Shown one piece after another: positions 8,184 to 16,776 of a DNA stretch of 64,000 nt (within the stretch, counting starts at the first letter, position 1; each line of letters begins with the position of its first letter). The notes below the pieces were generated by a model. The model was not told the DNA's origin. It saw nothing but the letters and a program-made list of their open reading frames with translations, and ran no database searches. Origin of the DNA: Ch67 sp041395845 (GTDB taxonomy: Bacteria; Pseudomonadota; Gammaproteobacteria; Pseudomonadales; Ketobacteraceae). The DNA is taken from NCBI GenBank assembly GCA_041395845.1, contig JAWKZS010000018.1:1-64000 (forward strand), written 5' to 3'. The position numbers and the translations under genes are program-made.

Positions 8184-10799
8184 GTGAAGGAACCGCAGCC
8201 AGGCCAGGGACAACCCGCTCCCAATCCGTCCAGACTTCGCTGGAACAACAGCATCCGGCTGCGCCTGGCAATCGGCTTGGTGGTTCTGCTTTTGCTGCTG
8301 AGCGCCATCAGCATGGCGATCATCTGGTGGCGTGCCCTGCCGATGCTGCTGGAGCAGCGCCAGGAACTCAACGACCAGATTGGAACCAGCCTGGTGCAAT
8401 CCCTGCAGCAGCAATTCAGTCAGGCAGAAGCGATTTCCCGCGCCATGGCCCGGCTCGCCGAAGTGTTACCCCACGACGACCAACTGATCCGGAACACCGT
8501 CCCCGCCCTGCTCGACAATATCGAAATGGGTGACCTGATTGCCGGCGGCGGGCTCTGGCCCGAACCCTATCGTTTTCATCCCGCCGATGCGCGTCACAGT
8601 TTCTTCTGGGGGCGCGATCCGCAGGGCCAGTTGCGCTTTTTCGATGGCTATAACGATCCGAAGGGACCGGGCTATCACCAGGAAGAATGGTACGTACCCG
8701 CCAAACTGCAGCAGAATCCTGCCTCCTACTGGTCCCGCTCCTATACCGATCCGTATTCCAGGCAACCGATGGTGACCTGCACGACCCCCTTCTTCGACAA
8801 GGGTCAATTTGCGGGCGTTTCGACCCTGGATCTGCGGCTTGAGGGCGTTCATCGGCTGATCGAGGAAACCTTTCGCAACCATTCCGGCTACGCCTTCGTA
8901 CTGGATCGCAACAACCGTTTCATTGCGTTTCCGGACATGTCACTGGTACTGGAAGAACACACCCGTCAAACCGAGACGCCGAATTTTGTTACGACCCATG
9001 ACCTGGCACTGAATCACCCGGTATTCCGTCCCCTGGCCGACAAACTTGCCCTGCTGAATCATCAAAGTGCATCCCGTGCCAACAAGGGCAGCGACGAGGT
9101 CAAACAGCTGGCCGCCGACATTGCCGGCAACAGCTACCAGATCGATCCCCAGGAAGCCCGCATCATCGCTCACAACCTGCGCCAGGCACCTCTGCGTGAC
9201 CTCGCTGTGCTGGCCCAGATCACCACTCAGGACGATCTGCTGCTGCGCCAACCGGCGGACATCCGCATCTACCAGATGCCCAGCACCCACTGGAAAGTGA
9301 TTACCGTGTTCCCGGTGGCGGATCTGCAGCAGGCAGCCCGCGCCATCACCCGCACGCTCAGCTGGATGACCCTCGGCGGACTGATGGTATGGGGATTGGT
9401 GCTGTTCGGATTCATGTGGCGGATCTTTTTCCGGCGTCTGCAGTTCATGACCCGCCAGGTACAACAGGCAGTGGAAGAAGATCGTGAAGTGACGCTGGAA
9501 CACAACGTCGAAGACGAACTGGGCCAGTTCGCCTACTGGTACAACCTGCGCACGGCGCAACTGCATGCTGCACTGGAAAAGGCGCGCCAGGCCTCGGACA
9601 AACTCAGTGACGAAAACCGGGAACACCAGGTCACCGGCACCCTGCTGGAAAAAAGTCTGGCCATGCAGAAAGCCGTGCTGGACAGCGCCAACCTGGTGAT
9701 CATCTCGATGGATGCCCAGGGCCTTATGCTGGGCTGCAATGCCGGCACAGCCACACTCCTCGGCTGGCGCGAAACCGATCTGGTTGGCAAAGTCTTTCCC
9801 CATACTCTCATCGATCGCAACCAGCTGGCCCTTTACCATGACCAGCTGCAACAACGCTTCCAGATCGATGCACAGGGTTTCGAACTCTTCACGGCGGCCA
9901 TCGAACGGGGTGAAAAAGCAGAAACCGAGTGGAAGTTCACCCGCCAGGACGGATCGGTCTGCGCCATTCAGCTGTCCATCACACCGCTACTGAATCCGTC
10001 CCATCAGCTGGAAGGTTGGCTCGCGGTTGGCAGCGACATTACCGATCGCAAGCGTGCGGAACAACAGCTCAGAAACGCCATCGCCCAGGCCGAACAGAGC
10101 AGTCAGGCGAAAAGCCGGTTCCTGGCCAACATGTCCCACGAATTCCGCACACCGATCAACACCGTACTGGGCTTTGCGCGCCGCCTGCAGAAAAAGCTGC
10201 AACCCTTGGGCAACGACCGCTATCTCGATGCCCTTGCTACCATCGAGCACAGCGCCCACGATCTGCTGGCGCTGGTCAACGACCTGCTGGATGTCGGCCG
10301 GATCGAAACCAATCGCCTGGAACTGTCCCGCACGCGCTTCAACCTGGCGGAGCTGGTGAAAGAAGTGTACGACCAGACCCACACCCTCGCGGCAGGCCGA
10401 CCCATCAACTTCGGCTACCAGCTGCCGCATGCCGAGGTGATGATCGAGGCCGACCGGGAACGCATCCAACGGGTACTGCAGGTGCTGGTGGAAAACGCCT
10501 TTCATTCCACCGAGCACGGCAGCGTCGAAATCCTGCTATCGGAACCGCACCACGACGATACCGTTACCCTGCAAGTGGCGGATACCGGCAAAGGCATATC
10601 CCCGGAAGATCACCGCAAACTGCTGCAGCGCTTCAGCAGTCTCGACTTCTACATGGACGAGCGCGCTGGCGCGGGTCTTGGCCTGTACCTGGCTCAGCAG
10701 CTGGTGCGCCTGCATCGAGGCACCATGACCTTCGACAGTACCCCCGGCAAAGGCACCCGCTTTCACGTCAGCCTGCCACTGCATCCACCCGCCGCTTGA
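8184..10799 (+). CDS. Cache/PAS sensor histidine kinase (orphan)
   Basis: This membrane sensor kinase has about 871 residues. In order: a short cytoplasmic N-terminus, TM1 (about 28-50), a large periplasmic region of double-Cache type (about 60-385), TM2 (about 388-412), a HAMP-like linker, a PAS domain (about 490-610), HisKA with the H-box NMSHEFRTP (phosphoacceptor about His652), and HATPase_c with VLVENAFHSTE, ADTGKGIS and GAGLGLYLA. There is no receiver domain and no response-regulator gene nearby, so the partner is unknown. GTG 8184 is preferred to TTG 8178 because TGAG lies 6 bases before it. A rho-independent terminator follows the stop. The ligand cannot be deduced. Confidence 0.88.
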   Translation: MKEPQPGQGQPAPNPSRLRWNNSIRLRLAIGLVVLLLLLSAISMAIIWWRALPMLLEQRQELNDQIGTSLVQSLQQQFSQAEAISRAMARLAEVLPHDDQLIRNTVPALLDNIEMGDLIAGGGLWPEPYRFHPADARHSFFWGRDPQGQLRFFDGYNDPKGPGYHQEEWYVPAKLQQNPASYWSRSYTDPYSRQPMVTCTTPFFDKGQFAGVSTLDLRLEGVHRLIEETFRNHSGYAFVLDRNNRFIAFPDMSLVLEEHTRQTETPNFVTTHDLALNHPVFRPLADKLALLNHQSASRANKGSDEVKQLAADIAGNSYQIDPQEARIIAHNLRQAPLRDLAVLAQITTQDDLLLRQPADIRIYQMPSTHWKVITVFPVADLQQAARAITRTLSWMTLGGLMVWGLVLFGFMWRIFFRRLQFMTRQVQQAVEEDREVTLEHNVEDELGQFAYWYNLRTAQLHAALEKARQASDKLSDENREHQVTGTLLEKSLAMQKAVLDSANLVIISMDAQGLMLGCNAGTATLLGWRETDLVGKVFPHTLIDRNQLALYHDQLQQRFQIDAQGFELFTAAIERGEKAETEWKFTRQDGSVCAIQLSITPLLNPSHQLEGWLAVGSDITDRKRAEQQLRNAIAQAEQSSQAKSRFLANMSHEFRTPINTVLGFARRLQKKLQPLGNDRYLDALATIEHSAHDLLALVNDLLDVGRIETNRLELSRTRFNLAELVKEVYDQTHTLAAGRPINFGYQLPHAEVMIEADRERIQRVLQVLVENAFHSTEHGSVEILLSEPHHDDTVTLQVADTGKGISPEDHRKLLQRFSSLDFYMDERAGAGLGLYLAQQLVRLHRGTMTFDSTPGKGTRFHVSLPLHPPAA

Positions 10800-10811
10800 T
10801 CGCACACAATA

Positions 10812-10842
10812 AAAAAAGGCCCCCAATATGGGAGCCTTTTTT
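10812..10842. terminator. Bidirectional rho-independent terminator
   Basis: A hairpin of A6-GGC...CCC / GGG...GCC-T6 with loop AATAT and one C/A mismatch. The A-run on one side and T-run on the other make it work in both directions. It separates the histidine kinase (plus) from the DUF2788 gene (minus). Confidence 0.85.
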
Positions 10843-10868
10843 CAGCATTCGTTCGGAATCGGATCGGG

Positions 10869-11069
10869 TTAAACGCTGATGACCAGGGTAATTACTTCTT
10901 TGGCAACAAAACCGAAGATGCCAAGACCCAAGGTTACAAATATCGCGATGGTGCCCAACTTGCCCGCTTTGGACTCTACTGCCAGCTTGTACATGATGAA
11001 AAACATGTAGGCAATCAGACCGGATACACACAGGTACAACGAGATGGTTTCAAACTGCTCTACTGCCAT
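10869..11069 (-). CDS. DUF2788 small membrane protein
   Basis: This 66-residue protein has two hydrophobic helices (about 9-28 and 40-63) separated by a charged KLAVESKAGKLGT loop. It matches my recollection of the DUF2788 family, common in gammaproteobacteria and without an assigned role. The ATG at 11069 follows a GGGGG-containing purine stretch. A sigma-70-like promoter lies upstream at 11123-11151 and a strong terminator downstream, so it is probably transcribed alone. Nothing in the neighbourhood indicates a function. Confidence 0.82.
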   Translation of the reverse strand: MAVEQFETISLYLCVSGLIAYMFFIMYKLAVESKAGKLGTIAIFVTLGLGIFGFVAKEVITLVISV

Positions 11070-11122
11070 GAAGCCCCCTGGGCGACTGCTTCCGGTTGCC
11101 CGGACCCAAACAAACGGGCGCG

Positions 11123-11151
11123 ATCATACATAAGCACAAGTTATGAGACAA
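11123..11151 (-). promoter_or_regulatory. Sigma-70-like promoter for the DUF2788 gene
   Basis: Minus-strand TTGTCT and TATGAT are separated by 17 bases and would give a leader of about 47 bases before the ATG at 11069. Confidence 0.6.
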
Positions 11152-11212
11152 GTAGTTTTTTATTAACTTCAATACTAATGGGTCACCTACCAAAGCGCCG
11201 TTATCAACCGCG

Positions 11213-12247
11213 TCAGAACAACGCTAACTGCCTGTCTTTGTTGGGAATGCGAAACTGGCTGCAGTCCAGATCCGGCGCCTCGCGCCGACCAATCCCGGCC
11301 TTGCGACAGGCCAGCGCAAAGCGCTGACCGAGTAGCGCAGAATAGTCACCCTGGCCGCGCATCCGTTCCCCAAAACGCGGATCATTGAGCCGGCCACCGC
11401 GGGCCGCCCGCAGGGTATTGAGCACCTTGTCGGCCCGGTCCGGATAATGCGCGTGCAGCCACTCCACAAACAGCGGCGCCACTTCATTGGGCAACCGTAG
11501 CAGGATAAACGCAGCGGAATCCGCCCCCGCCTCCGCCGCCCGCTCCACCAGCAATTCCAGCTCGTCGTCATTGATCCAGGGAATCAGCGGCGCCACCAGC
11601 ACCCCCACCGGGATACCCGCTTCCGTCAGCTGGCGGATAGTCCGGACCCGTGCTTCGCCAGATGCCGTACGAGGCTCCAGCCAGCGTTTCACCTGATTAT
11701 CGAGCGTCGTCAGACTCACCATCACCCGCACCAGCCGCTGCTCCGCCATCCGCGCCAGTAACTCGATGTCATCGCAGATCAGCTGGCTTTTGGTAATGAT
11801 GCTCAACGGATGACGATGCTCCCAGAGAACCTCGAGAATCTGCCGGGTAATGCGCCGCTGCGCCTCCACCGGCTGGTAGGGATCCGTGGCGGTACCGATA
11901 CAGATCGGCGACGGCTGATAGGAAGGCCGCGCCAGATCCTTGCGCAAAGCATCGGCAGCGTTCTCCTTGACGAAGATGCGGGTTTCAAAATCCAGCCCCG
12001 GCGACAGATCCACATAGGCATGATTGGGGCGGGCAAAGCAGTAGATACAGCCATGCTCGCAACCGCGGTAGGGATTGATGGAATACTGGAACGGCACGTC
12101 CGGCGACTGGTTACGGGTAATCAGGGAACGGGCCTGTTCCGGCAGGAACACGGTCGCAAGGGTGTCGGGCTGATACTGCTCTTCCACCAGGGAAATCCGC
12201 TTTTCAAACCGCCCCGCCAGATTGCTGACTGCGCCTCGGCATTTCAT
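11213..12247 (-). CDS. PA0069-type radical SAM protein (SplB-related)
   Basis: This 344-residue protein belongs to the PA0069-type radical SAM family, distantly related to spore photoproduct lyase. The [4Fe-4S]-binding CxxxCxxC is in YRGCEHGCIYCFA (about residues 60-72), after the family-typical N-terminus KCRGAVSNLAGRFE. Other matching stretches are TATDPYQPVE, ITKSQLICDDIELL and APLIPWINDDE. The reaction is not established. A LexA-like SOS box 15 bases before the ATG suggests induction by DNA damage, consistent with a nucleic-acid repair role; that role is inference. The gene is transcribed alone, divergent from the phosphorylase operon. Confidence 0.88.
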   Translation of the reverse strand: MKCRGAVSNLAGRFEKRISLVEEQYQPDTLATVFLPEQARSLITRNQSPDVPFQYSINPYRGCEHGCIYCFARPNHAYVDLSPGLDFETRIFVKENAADALRKDLARPSYQPSPICIGTATDPYQPVEAQRRITRQILEVLWEHRHPLSIITKSQLICDDIELLARMAEQRLVRVMVSLTTLDNQVKRWLEPRTASGEARVRTIRQLTEAGIPVGVLVAPLIPWINDDELELLVERAAEAGADSAAFILLRLPNEVAPLFVEWLHAHYPDRADKVLNTLRAARGGRLNDPRFGERMRGQGDYSALLGQRFALACRKAGIGRREAPDLDCSQFRIPNKDRQLALF

Positions 12248-12261
12248 CGCTGCCCACCATT

Positions 12262-12281
12262 AACTGTGTTTTTATACAGTA
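12262..12281 (-). promoter_or_regulatory. LexA-like SOS box
   Basis: AACTGTGTTTTTATACAGTA fits CTG-N10-CAG with an AT-rich centre, the gammaproteobacterial LexA consensus. It sits 15 bases before the radical SAM start codon, where bound LexA would block transcription. It could also affect the divergent gene, whose start is about 130 bases away. Confidence 0.7.
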
Positions 12282-12412
12282 TATTGAAAATGCCGTCACT
12301 GGCCAACAGGCCCGCCATCCGGCATCAAAGCTGAATATTGACCTCCATCGCCATCCGGTCCGCGATAAACGCTTATAATTAAGGGACTTTTCCTCAGGAT
12401 TTACCGCCCATC

Positions 12413-13947
12413 ATGAATAACAACGCCACCCTCAGCCTGAAACGGGTTGCCATCGATACCTACCATGAAAACGTCGCCTATCTGCACCGGGATTGCCCAC
12501 TGTACAAGGCGGAAGGTTTTCAGGCCCTGAGCAAGATCGAAATCCAGCAGGACGGCCGCAAGATTCTGGCGGTACTCAACGTGGTGGACGACGACTGCAT
12601 CGTGTCCCTTCATGAACTCGGGCTGTCCGAGCAGGCCTTCCGCCATCTCGATCTGCCCGAGCAGACCCAGGTACTCGTGAACCACGCCGAGCCGCCCCAT
12701 CCATGGAATACGTGCGCCAGAAGTTGGCGGGCACCCGGCTCGACCAGACCAAGCTCACTGAGATCATTACCGACATTGCCGGCAACCGCTATTCCAAAAC
12801 AGAGATCGCGGCCTTTATCGTGGCCGTATCCGAAGCCGGCCTGGATCGGGACGAAATCCTCTATCTGACCCGTGCCATGGTGGACTCTGGCCAGCGGCTG
12901 GACTGGAAAGAAAATATCGTGGTGGACAAGCACTGCATCGGCGGCATTCCGGGTAATCGCACCTCGATGCTGGTGGTGCCCATCGTCGCCGCGTTTGGTC
13001 TGCTGTGCCCTAAAACCTCCAGCCGGGCCATCACTTCGCCCGCCGGTACCGCCGACACCATGGAAGTGCTGGCCAATGTGGATCTGCCCATGGAACGGCT
13101 GGATCAGATCGTGCGTGAGCAGCGCGGCTGTCTGGCCTGGGGTGGCACCGCAAAGCTGGCACCCGCCGATGACATCCTGATTTCGGTGGAACGTCCGCTG
13201 GCAATCGATTCCCAGGCGCAGATGGTGGCCTCGATCCTGTCCAAGAAACGCGCCTGCGGTTCCACCCACCTGCTGATCGATATTCCGGCCGGCCCCAAGG
13301 CCAAGGTTCGCAGCATGCGCGAGGCCATGCAGCTGCGCAAACTGTTCGAATACGTGGGTGATCGTATCGGTCTGATGACCGAAGTCGTCATCACTGACGG
13401 CAGCCAGCCCATCGGCCACGGCATTGGGCCAGTACTGGAATGCCGCGACGTCATGGCGGTGCTGCAGCGCGATCCCGATGCGCCCCATGACCTGCGGGAA
13501 AAATCCCTGCAACTGGCCGGGCGTCTGATTGAATTCGATGCCGATGTGCGCGGCGGACAGGGCTACGAGATCGCCCGCAATATTCTTGATTCCGGCCGTG
13601 CGCTGGCCAAGATGAACCAGATCATTGAAGCCCAGGGCAAGCAGACCGAAACCTTCGAACTGGGCGAGCTGACCCGGGATATTCCCGCCGCCGAATCCGG
13701 CCTGGTAGTGGAAATCGACAACCTGATTCTGGCCCGTATTGCCCGTCTTGCCGGCGCGCCAATGGACAAAGGGGCCGGCGTCAAACTGATGAAAAAACTT
13801 GGCGACAAAGTCCAGGCCGGCGAACCGCTGTACCGCATTTATGCGCAGTTTCCGGCTGATTTCGAATTTGCCATTCGTTATGCACAAGGCCACTCCGGCT
13901 ACCGCATCAGCAACAACCCGCTAGAACTCACTTCCTGGATGGGCTGA
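12413..13947 (+). pseudogene. Thymidine/AMP-phosphorylase-family protein, frameshifted
   Basis: This nucleoside or nucleotide phosphorylase belongs to the long (about 500-residue) family that includes archaeal AMP phosphorylase and bacterial putative thymidine phosphorylases. The N-terminal module (12413 to about 12695) and the catalytic part (from about 12700) lie in different frames. Adding one C to the CCCC run at 12695-12698 joins them as EPPPSMEYVRQK and yields 511 residues. The catalytic part shows DKHCIGGIPGNRTS, TSPAGTADTMEVL and a PYNP-type C-terminal domain. It is directly followed by a PRPP-synthetase-like gene. The family phosphorolyses a nucleoside or NMP to free base and ribose phosphate; which substrate is used is unknown. 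As read, the long fragment could start at ATG 12703. Confidence 0.82.
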
Positions 13948-14838
13948 ATGACACAGATTCTCGCGTTTCCCGACTCCATTGACGCTGCCACTCGCCTGGC
14001 CACGCAACTGCAGGCCGAGCTCGGCGTGATCGACCTGCACCGCTTTCCCGACGGTGAAAGCCTGGTCACCATTCCCGATCCGGTGGCCAAAACCGTGATT
14101 TTCTTTCGCAGCCTGCACGATCCCAATGCCAAGCTGATCGAGTTGCTGCTGGCCATTGAAACCGCACGTCAAAATGGCTGCAAGCGGGTGATCCTGGTAA
14201 CGCCCTACCTGTGCTACATGCGCCAGGACATGGCGTTCAAACCCGGTCAGGCGGTAAGTCAACGCATCATCGGCCAGATGCTGTCAGAATGGGTGGATGA
14301 TCTGATCACCGTCGATCCGCATTTGCACCGGGTGTCCCATCTGAACATGGCCCTGCCCTATTGCAACAGCGTCTGCGCCACCGCCACCACGGCGCTGGGA
14401 GAATTTCTGCGCGCCCATACCACGAACGCCCTGCTGATTGGCCCGGATGAAGAATCCCGCCAATGGGTGCAACAGGTGGCCGAAGTGGCTGGACTCGAAT
14501 TTGCTGTCGCCAGCAAGGAACGCTTCGGCGACCGCGATGTGCGGGTTACCCTGCCGAATGTCGATGTCAGAGGCCGACACACGGTTCTGGTGGACGATGT
14601 CATCAGTTCCGGACGCACCATGATTGAAACCGCACAAGCGCTGCAGGCCGCAGGCGCGAGCAAGGTCAGCGCGATCTGCACCCATGCCCTGTTTGCAGAA
14701 GGCGCTCTTACCGCCATGCAGCAAGCGGGCATTGATCCCATCTGGAGCAGCGACGCGATCCCGCATCCAAGCAACGCCGTGGATCTCACGCCGGTGCTGG
14801 TGGATGCCTTGCGGGATATCACAGGTAATATTGCATGA
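13948..14838 (+). CDS. Ribose-phosphate pyrophosphokinase-family protein (class III-like)
   Basis: This 296-residue PRPP synthetase homologue makes or consumes PRPP. The PRPP-binding loop is VLVDDVISSGRTM, and VDPHLHR matches the catalytic VDLHA strand. The flexible loop reads YMRQDMAFKPGQAVS, closer to archaeal class III enzymes (RQDKRF..GEPVS) than to bacterial class I PrsA, so this is likely a specialised paralogue rather than the housekeeping Prs. Its ATG immediately follows the phosphorylase stop, and its end overlaps the RMD1 gene start by 4 bases. That coupling suggests conversion of phosphorolysis products to PRPP or the reverse, which is inference. Confidence 0.85.
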   Translation: MTQILAFPDSIDAATRLATQLQAELGVIDLHRFPDGESLVTIPDPVAKTVIFFRSLHDPNAKLIELLLAIETARQNGCKRVILVTPYLCYMRQDMAFKPGQAVSQRIIGQMLSEWVDDLITVDPHLHRVSHLNMALPYCNSVCATATTALGEFLRAHTTNALLIGPDEESRQWVQQVAEVAGLEFAVASKERFGDRDVRVTLPNVDVRGRHTVLVDDVISSGRTMIETAQALQAAGASKVSAICTHALFAEGALTAMQQAGIDPIWSSDAIPHPSNAVDLTPVLVDALRDITGNIA

Positions 14839-15632
14839 ATGCTGAAACACCCGCCGAATGCTTTGCCATATCCATTGCGGAAAGTTTTCAATTCCAGGAC
14901 CTGACCCGCGATCTGCTGGCCGAAGAGCGGGCAACGCTCTACCGCGATACGGTACACATCGATCGCAATGGCCGCTCTGCATTTGTATTTGCTTACGGCG
15001 TTGTCGTGACCTGGCAATGGAATACCGAAGAGCGGGAAACCTTGCTGAAGCGGCTGGTGCGTTACCACACTAACCCCTACATCGACATTGAAACCGAGCG
15101 CTTTTCGTTTTCCGTTCAGCCCGATCCCTTCAAGATCCAGCGCGATCATCTGTTCCTGAACGAAACCGCACCGCTGCATCTGCTGGCCGTATCACACGCC
15201 CTGGCGCAATCAGTGAAACTGTCCACGTTTGAAACGCTGGTTTCCCGCACCATTCAGTCCACAGCGCACATCCCGCGAGCGCTGGCCGATACGGGCGCCA
15301 CCCATCTGTCACGCAAGGAACTCGCGAAAATTCGTGGCCGCCTGTTCCTTACCAAAAGCGACATCCTGGTGCGTTACGATCTGCTGGACACACCAGAATT
15401 CTTCTGGGAATACCCGGAACTGGACCCGGTCTACCAGCAGATTGCCAACTACCTGGAAATCCGCAATCGCACCCAGGTATTGTCGACCCGCCTCACCACG
15501 ATTCACGAGTTGTTTGAAATGCTCGCCGACGAACAGAAACACAAACATTCTGCGTCACTGGAATGGATCATCATCTGGCTGATTGCCGTCGAGATCCTGA
15601 TGTTTCTGGTGAATGATTTTCTGCTGAAATAA
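14835..15632 (+). CDS. RMD1/DUF155-family membrane protein
   Basis: This 265-residue protein is of the RMD1/YagE (DUF155) family. Typical stretches are FVFAYGVVVTW, LVRYDLLDTPEFFWEYPELD, YLEIRNRTQVLSTRL and a C-terminal transmembrane helix (IIIWLIAVEILMFLV) that anchors the protein. In yeast, homologues are mitochondrial inner-membrane proteins; the bacterial function is not defined. Translation is coupled to the upstream PRPP-synthetase-like gene through an ATGA overlap, an operon partner I would not predict from known roles. Confidence 0.82.
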   Translation: MNAETPAECFAISIAESFQFQDLTRDLLAEERATLYRDTVHIDRNGRSAFVFAYGVVVTWQWNTEERETLLKRLVRYHTNPYIDIETERFSFSVQPDPFKIQRDHLFLNETAPLHLLAVSHALAQSVKLSTFETLVSRTIQSTAHIPRALADTGATHLSRKELAKIRGRLFLTKSDILVRYDLLDTPEFFWEYPELDPVYQQIANYLEIRNRTQVLSTRLTTIHELFEMLADEQKHKHSASLEWIIIWLIAVEILMFLVNDFLLK

Positions 15633-15639
15633 CGCCTGG

Positions 15640-16092
15640 TCAGAACGCACAATCCCACAGTGCCGGCGGCGGCACTTCGGCAGAGTCGATCGGGAGCAGC
15701 GGGATGCCATCCAGGGTAAAAACACCATCTGCCTTGTCCGGCCAGGTGCCAATGGTCAGTTCGTATTTTGGTGTCAGCGGGTAGTTCTGCAATACCATTT
15801 TCACGGTGGTCAGCCGCTTGATTGGCATGTCCTGCAGATTGAGGCGTTTTTCCCGCAGCGGTGAACCCAGCTGCTGATCGCAACCCAGATAGTGATAACT
15901 GACATAACCGCTCGGCGTTACCTGCACCAGCAAGCGGTCTTTCTGGACGCCTTCAGGTGATTGCACGCCGGCTTCTGCAAACCATGTACCCACCAACGGC
16001 GAATCCTGCAGATCCACCGGTGTGGTTTTCAGTTGATCACACCCCGACAGCACTGGCATCAACGCAACAACTACCATGAATTTGGTTCGCAT
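15640..16092 (-). CDS. Predicted lipoprotein of unknown function
   Basis: This lipoprotein of about 150 residues has a signal peptide MRTKFMVVVALMPVLSGC ending in the lipobox LSGC, so the mature protein starts at Cys18 and is lipid-anchored. The remainder is a small, probably beta-rich domain with VGTWFAE and YVSYHYLGC and no family I recognise; the LVGTW start recalls lipocalin-like or META-like small domains. ATG 16092 is chosen because AGGAG lies 8 bases upstream and the signal peptide then starts correctly. It overlaps the stop of the upstream alpha/beta hydrolase by 1 base, so the two are co-transcribed. Confidence 0.75.
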   Translation of the reverse strand: MRTKFMVVVALMPVLSGCDQLKTTPVDLQDSPLVGTWFAEAGVQSPEGVQKDRLLVQVTPSGYVSYHYLGCDQQLGSPLREKRLNLQDMPIKRLTTVKMVLQNYPLTPKYELTIGTWPDKADGVFTLDGIPLLPIDSAEVPPPALWDCAF

Positions 16093-16709
16093 CAATTCAA
16101 CTCCTTCAACCATTGTGTCATCAGATCCACGGCCCGCTGCCAATGTTCTGCCTGACGAAAACCGGACGCCTTGCGTGGTTTGAAATCGTGATCGCCATCG
16201 GCAAGCCACTCAACCTGCGCAGATTCCGGCAATGAATACTGCCCTACTTCACCAAGGGTTCCAAATGGATCACGGGTGCCCTGCACGATCAGCCACGGCC
16301 TTACAATCTGGCCCCAGTGATCAGTGCGAAGATTTTCCGGCTTGCCCGGCGGATGAAACGGATAACCCAGGGAAATCGCACCCAGGCACTGCTGCTGCGC
16401 CAGCATCATCGAGGCAACACGCCCGCCCATGGACTTGCCTGCAGCGACGCACCGCGGCGCATACTGCTGCAACTGCTCGACAAACGCGGCTTCCAGTATC
16501 GGCATGCGATCCGGCGGCCGGCGCGTCCCCGTTTCGCGCCGTTGCAACATATAAGGAAATTCGAAACGCACCACGGGAACGCCATTGTCACACAAGCCAC
16601 GCGCCATCGCGCTCATGAAATCGGAATCCATTCCCGCACCGGCACCGTGGGCCAGCACCACCGTAATGTCAGTTTGCGGAACCAGCGGCGCATCGACCAG
16701 AACCTTCAT
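16092..16709 (-). CDS. Alpha/beta hydrolase of the KANSL3/TEX30-like family
   Basis: This 205-residue cytoplasmic alpha/beta hydrolase has the oxyanion stretch VVLAHGAGAGMDS, the nucleophile elbow AAGKSMGGRVAS (catalytic Ser), the acid region VQGTRDPFG and the histidine DGDHDFKP. It matches the predicted dienelactone-hydrolase/KANL3-TEX30 group, and no substrate is established for it. It is the first gene of a two-gene operon with the lipoprotein and is divergent from rdgC. Confidence 0.82.
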   Translation of the reverse strand: MKVLVDAPLVPQTDITVVLAHGAGAGMDSDFMSAMARGLCDNGVPVVRFEFPYMLQRRETGTRRPPDRMPILEAAFVEQLQQYAPRCVAAGKSMGGRVASMMLAQQQCLGAISLGYPFHPPGKPENLRTDHWGQIVRPWLIVQGTRDPFGTLGEVGQYSLPESAQVEWLADGDHDFKPRKASGFRQAEHWQRAVDLMTQWLKELN

Positions 16710-16722
16710 TGCACGACGTCTC

Positions 16723-16751
16723 TTGGCAGGGGGCCCCTATTGTCTCATAAT
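16723..16751 (+). promoter_or_regulatory. Sigma-70-like promoter for rdgC
   Basis: TTGGCA and CATAAT are separated by 17 bases, placing transcription start about 20 bases before the rdgC ATG. Confidence 0.55.
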
Positions 16752-16776
16752 CCGCGTCCCATGAGAGGAATGCTGT

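Noticed and set aside
12610..13893. Open frame of 427 codons on the minus strand over the phosphorylase
   Set aside because: It is an antisense shadow with no motif; the plus-strand enzyme is conserved on both sides of its frame break.
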